NCBI GenBank assembly: GCA_907163375.1
Contig: CAJQUW010001668.1
Coordinates: 248,001-312,000, forward strand
Direction of reading: 5' to 3'
Source of the DNA: Prostheceraeus crozeri
Lineage: Eukaryota > Platyhelminthes > Polycladida > Euryleptidae
DNA length: 64,000 bases
Below the pieces are notes generated by a model. It made no database searches and had not been told where the DNA came from. It saw only the letters and a list, made by a program, of their open reading frames with translations. Below are positions 12,018-23,240 of the stretch, in pieces (positions within the stretch are counted from its first letter, which is position 1; the number at the start of each line of letters is the position of its first letter). A program made the translations under genes and the position numbers.

Positions 12018-12653
12018 CTAATATTTTGTGGCCCTACCCTTATTGTCAATGACATTGCCAATTCGTCTAGGCATTGATTCGATGATATCGTTGATTTTTG
12101 ACTGATCTAACTTTCTCCACTCTCTTTTTAACAGTGACGCAAGTTGTGATACGCCATCTGTAGGTAGCAGTGAACGACGAACGTTACGTTTTAGAATACT
12201 CCATACCTTTTCTATGGGATTCAGATCAGGAGAACGAGCTGGCCAAGATAATGTCCTAAGCCTTAATTGAGACTTGCATAAGTTGACTCTACTACTCCTG
12301 TGACACGTAGCATTATCATCCATGAATAACCAAGTCGATGGATCACCAAGTTGATCTGTCATTTGGCCAATGTTCATTCGTAAAACATTCACATAGCGTT
12401 CAGAATTCATGGTTCCTTGCTGTATGTGAAGGTCAGAGCGGCCATTGGTCCAAATGCCATCCCAAATCAGTAGAGTCGCACCATCTTGTACCCGGGGACG
12501 ATGTATATGTCTCGGAATTTCCTGATCAGATTTTATCCATAATCTCAATCGACCATCACTATTCTTCAGACGGACTGATGCCTCATCAGAAAACCCTAGT
12601 TCTGGCAAGGCTGACACTTTACCTTTTGTGAATGCGATCTCGTTATTGTTCAT
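12018..12653 (-). CDS. Tc1-type transposase catalytic domain, lacking the DNA-binding half
   Basis: The frame gives 211 residues covering the DDE catalytic core of a Tc1 transposase, the enzyme that cuts and joins element ends. The three acidic residues are visible: D23 in GFSDEAS, D113 in FMDDNATCH and E148 in SPDLNPIEKVW. There are 34 residues between the last two, the DD34E spacing of Tc1. The C-terminus ends GRATKY, like many Tc1 proteins. A complete family member has about 340 residues. The N-terminal 100-130 residues with the paired-type helix-turn-helix domains are absent, and the upstream 470 bp do not encode them. The product could not recognise ends by itself, so the copy is probably non-autonomous. 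The frame itself has no stop. Confidence 0.8.
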   Translation of the reverse strand: MNNNEIAFTKGKVSALPELGFSDEASVRLKNSDGRLRLWIKSDQEIPRHIHRPRVQDGATLLIWDGIWTNGRSDLHIQQGTMNSERYVNVLRMNIGQMTDQLGDPSTWLFMDDNATCHRSSRVNLCKSQLRLRTLSWPARSPDLNPIEKVWSILKRNVRRSLLPTDGVSQLASLLKREWRKLDQSKINDIIESMPRRIGNVIDNKGRATKY

Positions 12654-13158
12654 TTGTGCTTTGTATTGTTTTCAACCGGTAAGAGATAGATTTCTAGCTG
12701 AAAGCAATCAGGACTGCTGCCAACACCACCGCAACGAAGTCAGGAAGCTATGGAATATGAAGTCCAGTTAATCACATGTAGCAGTTACATTATTGTTGAT
12801 GAATAATGGTGCTATACTGGCTCTGATTGACCGATTTTCTTTATTTTTGTTTTGCTTGATAGCTTTTGGCTTGTAGAACAACATATTACATAACAAAGGA
12901 AACAAATGTAATTTTATAAGAGTGAGGTATGATTTTGTGCAACATTGCTAAATGAAGATCAAATTATCTACTACTTTTTTATCTATAACAGAAAAACAAC
13001 TCAATATTCATGCTTGAAATTTCCAACAATGATATTAGTAAGCACAAGTGACATATCTTCCAAATTTCAGAGAAATTCGTTCAAGTTTGGCGGAGTTAGA
13101 CAAAGTTGAAGTTAAGGCGATGTTTAAGGGTGATCCATTTTTTATGAAACAATCTGTA

Positions 13159-15306
13159 TTAAACATCGAGCACATGTCATTCTGCTGTCAAGACGACAAA
13201 TTACTCTTGGGACTTTTTCGACGAGTCAGTTAAAGTTAACTTGAAATTATTTCGTCATTTTCATATACATGACTTCCTATTTCAGAGAACGGTCAACTTT
13301 TTTTAAACCTAATCGAACAAATGACGGAAAATAATGAACCCATCATGTGATAGTCGATATTGTTTTTTTAGTAATCAGCTATTATAATTCCTATGATTAT
13401 AGGGTTTCGCCTGCACACCCTCACAGGTGCTCAATCTAAAGCACAAATTATATTCGAAATTGATCATGATATAAGTTACACGTGATGATAACACATGATG
13501 CACATAATGATAAGCTACAGTGAAGCCATTTCAGCTACTTGATATCAAAAGGCTTCCAGTTTATGCAAAACAATTTCCTAATGATTTATTTTGTTCTATC
13601 GATGAAGATGCGATGCATGTTCTGCCAGACAAATTGCGCGCAGATTTGCAAGTTTTGTAGAGAACTAATGATTTTGCTTGTCAGTCAGTAAGTGCATCAG
13701 GGTTTTTAAACCTGTTGATATGTGATTTTTCTGATTTTAATCGCGAGACTGAAAAGCTACCCAAACTCTTAAAGGAATTAAAATATTTTCCAGGACGAGT
13801 ATGTCCGATGAGAGATATTGTGTCTTTTTTTTAATTGAAAAAGAACTCATTGCCCGTATGACAAAAAATGGCTCCGAAAAATGACATTCAGATGTTATCG
13901 ACATTTTTGCAACGTCAGAAAAAAATAGACTTGAAGAAAAAATGAATATTGAACTGGAATGCCTTGCTTTCACTTCATTTAGAAGGTACATGTGTACAGA
14001 TGCTGTTTATACTCGCATGTGTTTTAAAGCGACATGATAAAAGGCGAAAAATTGCATAATAGTGGGTTTCGTCGCCCATGAATAGAACCTCCATGTAAAA
14101 GGAATCAGGAAAAAATGACTGTTTAATAAAATATTACAGCACCGGGGACACGTGCTTCATCGACTTCTACCACTGGAAACTGCACATTGCAGGAACCTCA
14201 GACCTTGGCTGCATCGACTGTGGAGAACGACCATCAATGCGACCAACGGAAAGAACTTCATCCACCGAATCATTCATAGTGATATTATTTCTCATTGACT
14301 CCTTATCTTCTCCCTTTATTATTTGTGATCGTCATGCGTCTGTCATTTCGAAATATAGCATATTATTATTATGTATTTCAGACGATGTCTAATGTTGACA
14401 ATATTTTTGCAATAAGTGACTGATATTTGCACGATGAATGCATGCGAGGAACCACAGCCACAAAAGTGCGACAATTATGATCATTTTGATTCATTTGCAA
14501 CATGAACGATTCGTGCGATTCGATTGGATTTGTTCATGTGGATTCGAGTAGGCCTACACGTCTTGCCATCAATTTTGTTGTATGACCATAAGGAATTGCA
14601 TGCTGGAATGAATCAGATACAGAAGGAACAAGCGATTAATGGCATTCAACTAGTTCTGCTGTCATCTTATTAAACTCAGTGGATAGCAGTCAAACAGTGG
14701 GGATAAACTTCCAAAAAGGTTGGTATACAGTACACGCATTCCGAAATAGATATCATTGCAAGCGAATGTACATTCTGTCCTTCGGGTGCTAGCTTGCCAT
14801 CATTTTTTGTTATTCTTATCACAATCATTCGTATTCTGTTCTGATAAAAGCACTCAGAAGTTAGGTGTCGATTGACTATAAATAAATCTCCCAGAGAATT
14901 CGAGTTGAATGATTTATTGCCGTTTTCATGGCTTAAATTCAATGTGGTTGATAACAAGAGAAAGAAGTCAAAAATTAAGATTTGTACTTTTCAGATCACA
15001 TGTTTCTGAAATGTAATGTAAGCTCGGTTAGCGGCCACTGTATCGTTGCAACCCATGTTCTTGCCCAACATTATGATTAGCTTGTATATTTGTATGTTCA
15101 TTAATTAATTTAAATAGAATAATTGCATATTGAGTTATATCCTCAGTTGAGAGATGGAAACAGACCTGAATAGCTGCCATTTCATCCAATATCAGGAATC
15201 ATCAGCAGGCCTAGTTCACATGTCTCAACATCGATACAACTCTCTATTTAAAGTTGCAGTCATGTCCGGGTCAATTTGAGATTTGCAATTAGCAAGTCAG
15301 TGAAAT
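13159..15306. other. Unassigned AT-rich stretch
   Basis: No recognised gene or element. One TAGGCCTA octamer at 14549-14556. Short frames only. Confidence 0.45.
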
Positions 15307-15440
15307 TTCAACGGGCATTCATTAAACATCACTTCAAACACACTACTGGCAAATCGCTGATATTTAAATTTGAAGGATCGCTAATTTAGGCGATTCGCCA
15401 GTATTGTGTTTAAAGTGATATATAATGAATGCCCGTCGAA
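15307..15440. mobile_element. Foldback element with about 52-bp arms
   Basis: Arms 15307-15358 and 15389-15440 are inverse complements with about five mismatches. Both contain acgggcattcatt, cactt(c/t)aaacaca and actggc. The 30-bp spacer is AT-rich. It fits a small palindromic MITE; I could not define a target duplication. Confidence 0.6.
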
Positions 15441-15954
15441 TTAATTTAATTAATTTTATTTAACTTCATTACCTTTTACTACTTTCATTCAAGCAATTCA
15501 TCGTGATGTCACGGCGAATCTCACGACAGGAGTGGAACATGCTTTGACCGATTAACCCTCGCATCACCGGGGTGTTTTGAGAAACGTGCCCTGCTGAGCC
15601 CCCCTGCTTGTTTCCGAACTAAAAGTCCAAATTCAAAACAAAATGTATAAAATGAAAGCTCGTATAGACAAGTCAGAATATTGCCATTGTTTTGATTTTC
15701 AAGGTCATTGTGCTGGTCAAATGTAAGGTCAAAGGTCAAAAAGATGATTTTCTACTATGATTATCATTTCTTGCCCTGTTTCAGAAACCATTTAAACAAA
15801 TTCAAAACAAAATTCACTAAGTAACATCGCGGTGAACAGGAGGCTGTAAGTCATAGTTGTTGAATGAAAATTCGTGAAGTTTTCTCTCTTTTCTTATTTT
15901 TCGCGCAAAGTTAGAAAGTTAAAGGTAAAAACACATGTACAACCCAATGTTTCG
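15441..15954. repeat. Repeat carrying an AGGTCAAAGGTCA motif
   Basis: The part at about 15640-15757 (attgccattgttttgat, ggtcaaatgtaaggtcaaa) recurs in the same orientation at 16285-16395 on the other side of the GIY-YIG remnant, with small gaps. The exact motif AGGTCAAAGGTCA lies at 15726-15738. A 72-codon minus-strand frame here has no recognisable domain. Confidence 0.4.
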
Positions 15955-16275
15955 GTATTCACCCGTCCTCAAGGGTATCAGCGGTAAAAGTGAATGAAGT
16001 AAATAAAGATTTGCTGTCGAACTGCGTATGATGTGAACAAGATTCAAAAATCGATTAGTTCATATTTGCGATTGATTTGAGGAGAAAGACGTTTATTGTA
16101 GTTCGCTTCCATCAAGAGAGCATCTAGAGGGTCAGAGCACTTTTCAAGAACAGTCAAATCAAAATCATTGATAGTCAAGTCATGTGTTTGGTGCTTGTGA
16201 AGAACGTGATCAGTCAGAGTACTACTGGAGTTTCTATTATGCAAACTATGACTGTGCTCCATAAACTTCACGAAT
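15955..16275 (-). pseudogene. GIY-YIG endonuclease C-terminal remnant of a retroelement
   Basis: The minus-strand frame of 75 codons contains LTDHVLHKHQTHDL and, near its end, EANYNKRLSPQINRKYEL. This is the back half of a GIY-YIG domain as found in Penelope-like elements, where a glutamate is followed by a basic patch and a Px(L/I)N motif. Just downstream (15955-15990, read on the minus strand) is a cttgaggacgggtgaatacc/ccgaaac tract of a kind common after such domains. The N-terminal half with the GIY and YIG motifs is not present. The assignment is from recall. Confidence 0.5.
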
Positions 16276-16284
16276 TTTCATTCA

Positions 16285-16397
16285 ACAGACATAAAATGCA
16301 CCAAATGAAAACTCTTGTAATGATGAGTCAGAAAATTGTCATTGTTTTGATATTCAAGGAGGTCAAATGTAAGGTCAAAAAATGATTTTTGAGCTTG
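16285..16397. repeat. Second copy of the repeat flanking the GIY-YIG remnant
   Basis: Aligns with 15640-15757 in direct orientation (attgtcattgttttgat, ggtcaaatgtaaggtcaaa). Together they bracket the retroelement remnant, so either the remnant inserted into a repeat and duplicated part of it, or two repeat copies lie close together. Confidence 0.45.
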
Positions 16398-17331
16398 TAT
16401 TTTGTAATTACGATCCAATTACGACAATTGCGCAGTTTTAAATTTTGAATTCAATGCGTCAAAGTCTAAACAGAATCTACAAGGGAATCATCATATTCTG
16501 TTCAAATCGATACGATAACACTTTCTTTTACAAATTCGAATAGTTTTAGTTTTCTAAAGCGCAGAGTTCGTATCTTCGATCAGGAACTAGACAATTCTCG
16601 GTAGGGCCGCGCACTCCCTCTGATCAGTGATCCCAATGATCAGTGCTGATGACATAGAAATGATATACTTGTCCAACGTAATTAATGGGTCTCTCCAGAT
16701 GTAGCATACTTTGGAATAAAAGGAGAATTATTACATTAAATAGCTGCGCGACTTTAACAGGAATTCCATCCTGATTTTCTGTGAATAGATGTATCAACAC
16801 CCGTTTCCCATGAGGAAGGATTTCAACTGTCGAGGCTCAATGCGCGACTGAAAACACTTAAATATTCCATCTTATCATGAGGCCAGCTCCCTCGGCAGAA
16901 GTAATGCTCAATTGATGTGGTTTCATGCGCTGCTATGGATGAGAAGATTGCCAAACATTTATTAAGTCAAATTTTAGTGCATCTGAAGAATATCAGTGAT
17001 GACATCAAATTCAATGACGCAATTCAGGAATTATAAATAGAATGCTTGTAATGAATCGACGGCGAATTGATAGTCGAAAGAAACCACATTTTTTTGTTTA
17101 AACAAAAGTGATAGATATTCTCGAAAACCGCGGCAGTTTCGGTTATGTTTTAATCTGTTGTCGCAATCATTATTTTTTGAATATTTCTATCTTTTTCTAA
17201 TCGTGAAGGATGGTTTTTGCTATTTGGAAGTCAAATAACATAAATCATAACTTCTTTTAACATTTCTTTTTCATCTTGTAACATATTAACACATAATCTC
17301 TTGTGACATTTCTTAAATATCTATTAAAAGT
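16398..17331. other. Unassigned stretch
   Basis: Nothing recognised on either strand. Confidence 0.4.
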
Positions 17332-17420
17332 CGTGCCTCAGACGGTCAGAACAACAGGTGTAGAGGACGGTGGTCGCCGGGTCGAGTCCTATCAGCCACA
17401 CATCTTTTGCATGCCAATCT
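17332..17420 (+). mobile_element. tRNA-derived SINE, plus orientation, degraded
   Basis: A GGGTCGAGTCC word matches the B box of a tRNA promoter, with a degraded A-box region about 35 bp upstream. It is followed by cagccacacatcttttgcat, the same trailer seen in the minus-strand SINE at 47816-47945. Shared trailer plus tRNA-like head indicates one SINE family. It is not a functional tRNA: the acceptor stem does not pair. Confidence 0.55.
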
Positions 17421-18821
17421 GATCAATCGCTTATGAATGTCAGCTGTGAATAGCATTTACGATATGGCTTCAGGAGCTATTGTGAACTGGTTCAACTATC
17501 ACAGAAAAATCTCTCAGAAATCACTCCCAAGGTTTGTCAAGCTTCATGGTGAAAGCTACGTCAATTCTTCGATTCTTATGACTAGAAGACGTGACTGACA
17601 ATCAGCCTAAATTTTTGTAAATTTTTACGTGTAAATATGCATCATAATTCTAGATAATTTGAATTTCTTGATGTTATTGGACATTATGTAGGATGGACAC
17701 TTATAGTGTGAAAATGGTCGCAGAACAATGGCAGATGTCTACATAGCGTGCGAAATTCCGTTTTTCACGGAGAAGTGTCGTTGTAATGAGCGATGTCGTT
17801 GATAAATGAGAAATTTTAGCAATAAAATGAAAAATGACGTCAATTTATCAGTTTTGAAGTTAACCAAGATCCATATTGACAAACGCAAAAAATGTAATTC
17901 ACATTCTGATTTTAAGCAGTAAATCGAGGAGCAAAAGCCATTATTTAGAATTTCAAAAAAGGTAAATTTCTGCAGCATCTAGAAACCCTCAATGGAATTT
18001 TTCATGGTTGATTCAATCGTTCAAGTAACATATCATGTACATGTATACCGAAAATAAGTAGATTTGGAATAGAAACCTTCCACAGGACGTTTTGCAGACT
18101 CTAATGGTGTTAGAAGCAAGAGTTGGCGTCTCAGCTAGCACCTGATCACCATTTGCTCATTCTGACGTGTTTCAGCTTGCGATGCGTCCCAAGTTTTTCG
18201 ATCGCAACAAGAAAAGGATCATTTCAAATTTTGCCAAGATCTTTTGATTAGAAGCAAAATTTGAAGTGCATGCACCATTTCAAAAGTCTATTTCCATCAA
18301 TAGAATTTGAATTCAAATGATATGTGTCATTTGTTTTCTTTCAATAAAGTATGATCTCAATGCTAAAGTCGTATATGTTACATTTGCAATCAATGTCTAA
18401 TCATAAGTACTCGTAAGTTCTTGGGGTTATTTTTCGAAGTGACCGTTCGTAGAGTGAACACGTCCGAGAATTTAAACAGCAACGACAATTAGATTTTATC
18501 TGTTAGACGGAACTTACATCTCATCTAATGTAAATCCGTTGAGTTCGAAGCTCAATGGAAGCTTCGTCGCTTACTTTTGTTGGGCTAAACAAACCGTTGT
18601 CTAAAATACTTGAGAAAGGTGATTAGTGTATTCAGCGAATCGTTATCATGCAGAATTAAATTAATTGCAGTTGTGGGGAAGATGGCATCCGAAAATTGCG
18701 TCATGCTACTAACAGGAAGGTTTTCAAGATGCTTGAGGTATTCTGAATGCCGATTTATAAGTCTGGGAATAATGAGCATATAATATATACATTATTATTA
18801 GTCATCATACATTATTATCGA
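17421..18821. other. Unassigned stretch
   Basis: Only short frames are seen and no element ends. Confidence 0.4.
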
Positions 18822-19496
18822 GCTCTCGTCGATTGGTCCAACGGAATGGATCTCCAAATAAATTTAGATAAATGCAAAAGTCACACCATCCTAAGGAAGT
18901 CATCTCAGTCATCCAATGTAATGCCAACTCCCGGTGTTCAGTCAGTTGATTCCCTATGCATCTTGGGAGTCCACTTCAATAGTGCAGCCACATGGACTAT
19001 TCATGTTGATTACGTCGTCAAGAATGCTTCCCGGAAATTATATGCCTTTCGAATAATCCGTCCGACTTTGTCTCATGAGGATCTCAAAATCGTGTATCAA
19101 TCTGATTAGAACTTCGGCTGAATACTGTGCTCCACTTTTTCACGGTTTTTCTACAACAGACTAACCGCATACATCGTCTGCAGAAGCGCTTCCACAGAAT
19201 TTTGTGCGATCCTGAGTGCGACATTCAATGTTTGCCATCTCTTGAGGACCGCCGCATAGCTCAATCTTTGAAGTTCTTGCGTAACATTAGGGCCATTAGC
19301 ATATTCTTCATGATTTGTTCTCGACTTTGTCTCATACTGGCAGGTCTATTCTGCCCAAAAGACGAACAGAGAAACGTAGCCAATCTTTTATTTTACTTGC
19401 ATGTTCGATTTTCAACCCTGTGTATAAAAGGTAACTTCAATTTGTAATGATCGATTCATATTCTAATTTCAATAAGCAATAATTATTATTATTATT
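18822..19496 (+). pseudogene. CR1/L2-type LINE, 3' end of reverse transcriptase
   Basis: The conceptual product starts ALVDWSNGMDLQINLDKCK, the end of the palm domain of a non-LTR reverse transcriptase, and continues GVHFNSAATWTIHVDYVVKN (thumb). In other frames it reads IRTSAEYCAPLF, RIHRLQKRFHRILC and finally SILPKRRTEKRSQSF, the canonical tail of CR1/L2/jockey-like LINEs. At least two frameshifts separate these blocks, so it is dead. The element is 5'-truncated at about 18822, as is normal for LINE copies, and ends in an (ATT)n run at about 19482-19496, a tail also seen at the LINE fragment 55185-55797. Confidence 0.8.
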
Positions 19497-20329
19497 CATA
19501 CGCTCCACATCGCCTAACTTTCCTTCTGCATCGCCATTCACAAGTTCTTGCTATCTCTTGCAACCAAACGAACATTCGACAAGTCCTTTCATCCCATTTG
19601 TGTCCAGCTTGAAAAATTATTTTTGATTTTGACTACAAGCCTCATCATGTTTCACTCATATTTGAATAATCAAGCACAAAGTTTCCCATGAGGGAATTTC
19701 ACAGGGCGACATAATGCAAGTTAACTCTTCTCGGTCTACCGAGCATCGGAAAACTTAAATTGATCTATTGTGTGCAAATCTGATAGCATGTAGCAGTTTT
19801 CTTAGTCTCTTTTAAAGTTGCAAATATATGAAATATTTGAAAGATTATGTAAACCAATATCTATCCCGATGTTGCATGTACATGTATATAAACCAAATGC
19901 ACTTGACGTAAAAACCGACCAAAATCAAGGTCATAACCGTGCATCACTAAGTGACACTATAACTAATTACCACGCGATAGCTAATTTATATCGTAAATTA
20001 TGTAATTACATGTAATTATGTAATGATTACAGGTGAGTTACTTAATAATTTCACTTTTATCTGATTAAATGCTTGCTACTGTATATGTGTCCTTGCATTA
20101 TATATTGACCGGCTCTCCAAAACTTATTCATTAAACTTATTAATAAATTGTGATCATTATATAAAAAATAAATTAATCCAGAAAAGATGCAAAATCACAG
20201 CAAAGAGTTATTCATTCATAAGAATACTAAGACGTGAGATAATGTTAATATTATTAAACATGCATGTTTTTCAATATGCAGATAATTCATGATCAATTTT
20301 GACATTTGACTTGTAATACATGTAATGAT
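19497..20329. other. Unassigned stretch
   Basis: AT-rich with repeated tacatgtaattatgtaatg-type words near 20000; no gene recognised. Confidence 0.4.
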
Positions 20330-20513
20330 TTACGCATGGCCTGTTCTTCCGATCCGCATCATCATTTCACTTACTTGTACATCTCTTCCTCCATCCATCA
20401 TTCATTGTATATGGACATTTTTATCATTTTATCACTCATCACATCAATTTTATGTATATTTGTACTAGGCTTTCCAAGTTGGAAATAAACGTTTTGACTT
20501 TTGACTTTTATGT
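20330..20513 (+). mobile_element. Probable LINE 3' tail
   Basis: The segment ends ttccaagttggaaataaacg followed by two ttttgac/ttgactt units. Short tandem tails of this kind after an AATAAA word are typical of L2/CR1-type LINE 3' ends in marine invertebrates. There is no coding part left. It could instead be the 3' end of a processed host transcript. Confidence 0.4.
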
Positions 20514-22092
20514 ACAGCTTGATTCTATGTACAGGCCATGCATCACTTGATCATTATAAGCAAACAGAGTGCCCCTCTGAAAGTAAAGTCCATCATCGTC
20601 ACTTCTAAATCAGTAGATGGAAAATGCATGCATATTTCCACTATTCACAAGCGTTCTGGCAAATGGCCAAACTGGCCGAGAGCCGCTGCATTTACTTGAA
20701 TAAGCTGTAACTCGCACTAGATTACAAATGTCCAACATCTTTCGAAGCACACTTCAGTGATTCAACATTCAAACGAGACATATGAACCTTTAAAAACAGT
20801 TGCATCTCCTGGTTCATAGGAAGTAAACTTTGTGGCATATCACTGGAAGCAATACCTAAACCTTTATGTACTTCAATAACTAAAGGAGGCATAGCCTATG
20901 TCAACAATTAAGTTGCAATAAATGGCCATCGATCAATCAATTAATCAACTTTATGTGTAAAATCAATCAATTATCATTATCAATTAAATATCAATTAATT
21001 GCAATTGATTTTTCCAATATCTCGACAATTCTGGAAAGTAATCGTACTTCGACAGTACATCCACTCTTGCTCTCATTTATACGTCAATTTCACGAGTTCC
21101 TAGCAGATCAGTTTCGTAGCCTGAATGACCATTCCGACTTTTTCGTAAATGCACTTGACTGCTTCTATTTAACTTCTAAAAATGAGAATTTAGCGATTCA
21201 CTCACTGTGAAAATAGCTCAACTTGACATTTCTTTGACTGCATACACGGAATTCTATTCTCTAGATTTTATTTCAAATTTTGTCTATTTTCTGCAACCTT
21301 GATTTTATTATTGATGTCATTACCCGTTTGAAGCGCGTCAAACTAATGAAGAAAATTCTTCAGATGTTATTGTAGAGTAAATATTTGAGTTGAATATTTG
21401 GACTCTCAATAGATTTCACGCCTTTAGAAATGCAAGATTTTAACTTCTTCTTTATGAAACCTATCTCACCAAAGCTAGACTTTATCGTCTTCAACAAACA
21501 ACAAGTAAATGGAGCCTAGTTTCAATGAACTTTCAGTTGAGATTTTCTATTTTATTGAAACAAAGCAAATTGTAAGTATGCAGTTGTTTTGGTTACCTCT
21601 AAAGATGCTTAGAGCGACCGTGAGTGAATGTCTTGCAACTTGCTGCATCAAAGTGTCTGAAAGAATTTTCACATAAACGTTATTCAGACGCAGGATGTGG
21701 AATCAACGTTTCTTTCTGATAGTTTCATATAACAATACAATTTATAAATCTATGTGTATATGTCCTATAGAATTGTATCCTACGCAATATCTCATTAAAA
21801 CAAAGCAGAAATTGTACCAGTGAATCCCAAGTGCAGTGAAACAATGTGTGAATGTCTGAAAGGAAATTACAAAAATTTGTGAAAGTCATCAATCAAAAAG
21901 AAAACATTGCAAAAGTATCAATTTCATGATAATTTTCAATATTTTGTAATATTTGCCTGTAATATCGACTGTAATCGCCAAAAACAGCATCGTCGCTCCT
22001 CCCAATTCACTTATTTATCACTTGAATACTAGTGTGACAGTGAAGAGGAACTAAATTCTTTCGAGGTCTGAAATCATAACGAGGCACCACTG
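20514..22092. other. Unassigned stretch
   Basis: An 85-codon plus frame at 20953-21210 has no recognisable domain. Nothing else supported. Confidence 0.4.
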
Positions 22093-22378
22093 TTTTTTTA
22101 TTTTATTTATTTTGGAATTCGATAAATAAGGGCGTTTCATCACCAAAGTGACTTCAAAGCCGCTTTACAATTGATGAAAATTTCTACATAATAAACTTGT
22201 TCAGAAAGTAAGTCATTAAAAGTCTCTTAAAATGCAGCAGACAACCTGAACGTCGTACATCGGGTGGCAAGGAATCCCACAATTGAGTAGCCATAGCCGG
22301 GAATGATCGCCCTCCTGTCGTGTGTCTGCGAGAGATAGGGACTTGTAGCATCTTGGATTCCGCGGATCGAAGTGTTCT
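22093..22378 (-). pseudogene. LINE reverse transcriptase C-terminus and 3' UTR
   Basis: Read on the minus strand, a continuous frame gives MLQVPISRRH, then FPAMATQLWDSLPPDVRRS and LLHFKRLLMTYFL before a stop. This is the recurrent end of CR1/L2/jockey-like LINE proteins (A.QLWNSLP.D.R followed by FK..LKT.LF). The stop is followed by about 80 bp of 3' UTR with aaagcgg and gatgaaacgccc words and an A-rich end (aaaataaataaaataaaaaa) near 22095. The frame has no upstream ATG because the copy is 5'-truncated; sequence above about 22380 is not recognisable. Confidence 0.75.
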
Positions 22379-23022
22379 TCTTATTATTTATTGCTAATGT
22401 GTTATTGAGAACCATAAAAAGCTCAGCTTTTCTCATAATCCTAGAATTATGAACCACTACAAAAAGTGACTTCAAATCTTCTGCATGAGTACACCAAAGT
22501 CCTCTCATAGTTGATGACGAATAGGTTGTTGCAACTGTAAAGCTAAGGGTTATTATGTCCGGATAGAGTCACTGAATATCTGGAAAACTTAGATCCAATT
22601 GACATGGCTCTCCCCACTTCGGTAAACAATTTAGATCGATCCTCTTTGCAAATTTTATCCTATTGATTAGGTCGCAATCGTGATTAGGTATGCAATGCCT
22701 GCTCATTGATTACTGCTTCATCATAAGTTAAAATCAGGCAGTACACGGGAGGAACACGAGCGTTGAAAATGATAAAGAGATCGAATTCTTTTCTTAAATT
22801 TATGGGCTCTTGAATATGAATAATCAATCAATTGATACTCGTATAGTTATTATTTCACATTTTGTCTTCTAACTTCAAATTTTTAGGGAAGAGCAGCCCA
22901 TTCTCTGATGATATATGAATGACTTCTGTCGGTGCATCTATTACCATGTGGTGGAGAATGCAATCAATGTGCGTCATAACAGACCAAGGCAGCAGCAACG
23001 GCGTAAATAACATGTTACTTAC
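22379..23022. other. Unassigned stretch
   Basis: Nothing recognised. Adjoins the exon-like segment at 23023-23100, for which it would be intron or downstream sequence. Confidence 0.4.
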
Positions 23023-23100
23023 GTTGCAAGGTAATGTTGACTGCAGTGGCGTAGCGTGCTCCCAGACCATAGGCCTTCGCTTCATGATGGATTCCTATTT
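23023..23100 (-). CDS. Candidate internal exon of an unidentified host gene
   Basis: On the minus strand a pyrimidine-rich acceptor (ctgtctgctgcag) precedes 78 bp that are open in one frame and end at a consensus donor (GTAAGT). The encoded peptide includes IGIHHEAKAYGLGARYATAV, which has the composition of a structured protein. The exon is symmetric: two bases, 25 codons, one base. I do not recognise the family and found no partner exons nearby, so it could be a chance arrangement or a lone exon with long introns. A longer minus frame through the same region in another phase is less protein-like. Confidence 0.35.
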
Positions 23101-23178
23101 CTGCAGCAGACAGCATGAACTGCATAAAATAATTAATTAGACGTTATCTTAATTTCAATGGATTTTCAAACTTATTTG

Positions 23179-23240
23179 TACAAGTGCATATTCAAGTCAT
23201 GCTGGCATGTACAAGTGCATATTCAAGTCATGCTGGCATG
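23179..23240. repeat. Perfect 31-bp tandem duplication
   Basis: The 31-bp unit starting tacaagtgcatattcaagtc occurs twice with no difference between copies and no gap, indicating a recent local duplication. No function is apparent. Confidence 0.95.

Larger units (their letters stand above)
11768..13156 (-). mobile_element. Tc1-family element, copy 1 (1389 bp)
   Basis: The ends are inverted: the left begins cagtccgtttcataaaaa and the right, read inward, begins cagattgtttcataaaaa. About 30 bp can be paired with some mismatches. Each end abuts a TA, the Tc1/mariner target duplication (11766-11767 and 13157-13158). It carries a minus-strand transposase fragment (12018-12653). Compared with the two other copies in this window (30383-31666 and 51350-52743) it has one extra 93-bp insert at 11858-11950. 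The roughly 470 bp between the transposase start and the right end is non-coding in all three copies. Confidence 0.9.

Noticed and set aside
12338-12631. 97-codon plus-strand frame opposite the Tc1 transposase
   Set aside because: It is the antisense of a clearly recognised catalytic domain; the same shadow occurs at 30944-31189.
22919-23140. 73-codon plus frame
   Set aside because: Overlaps the better minus-strand exon candidate with consensus splice sites; the peptide has no protein-like character.
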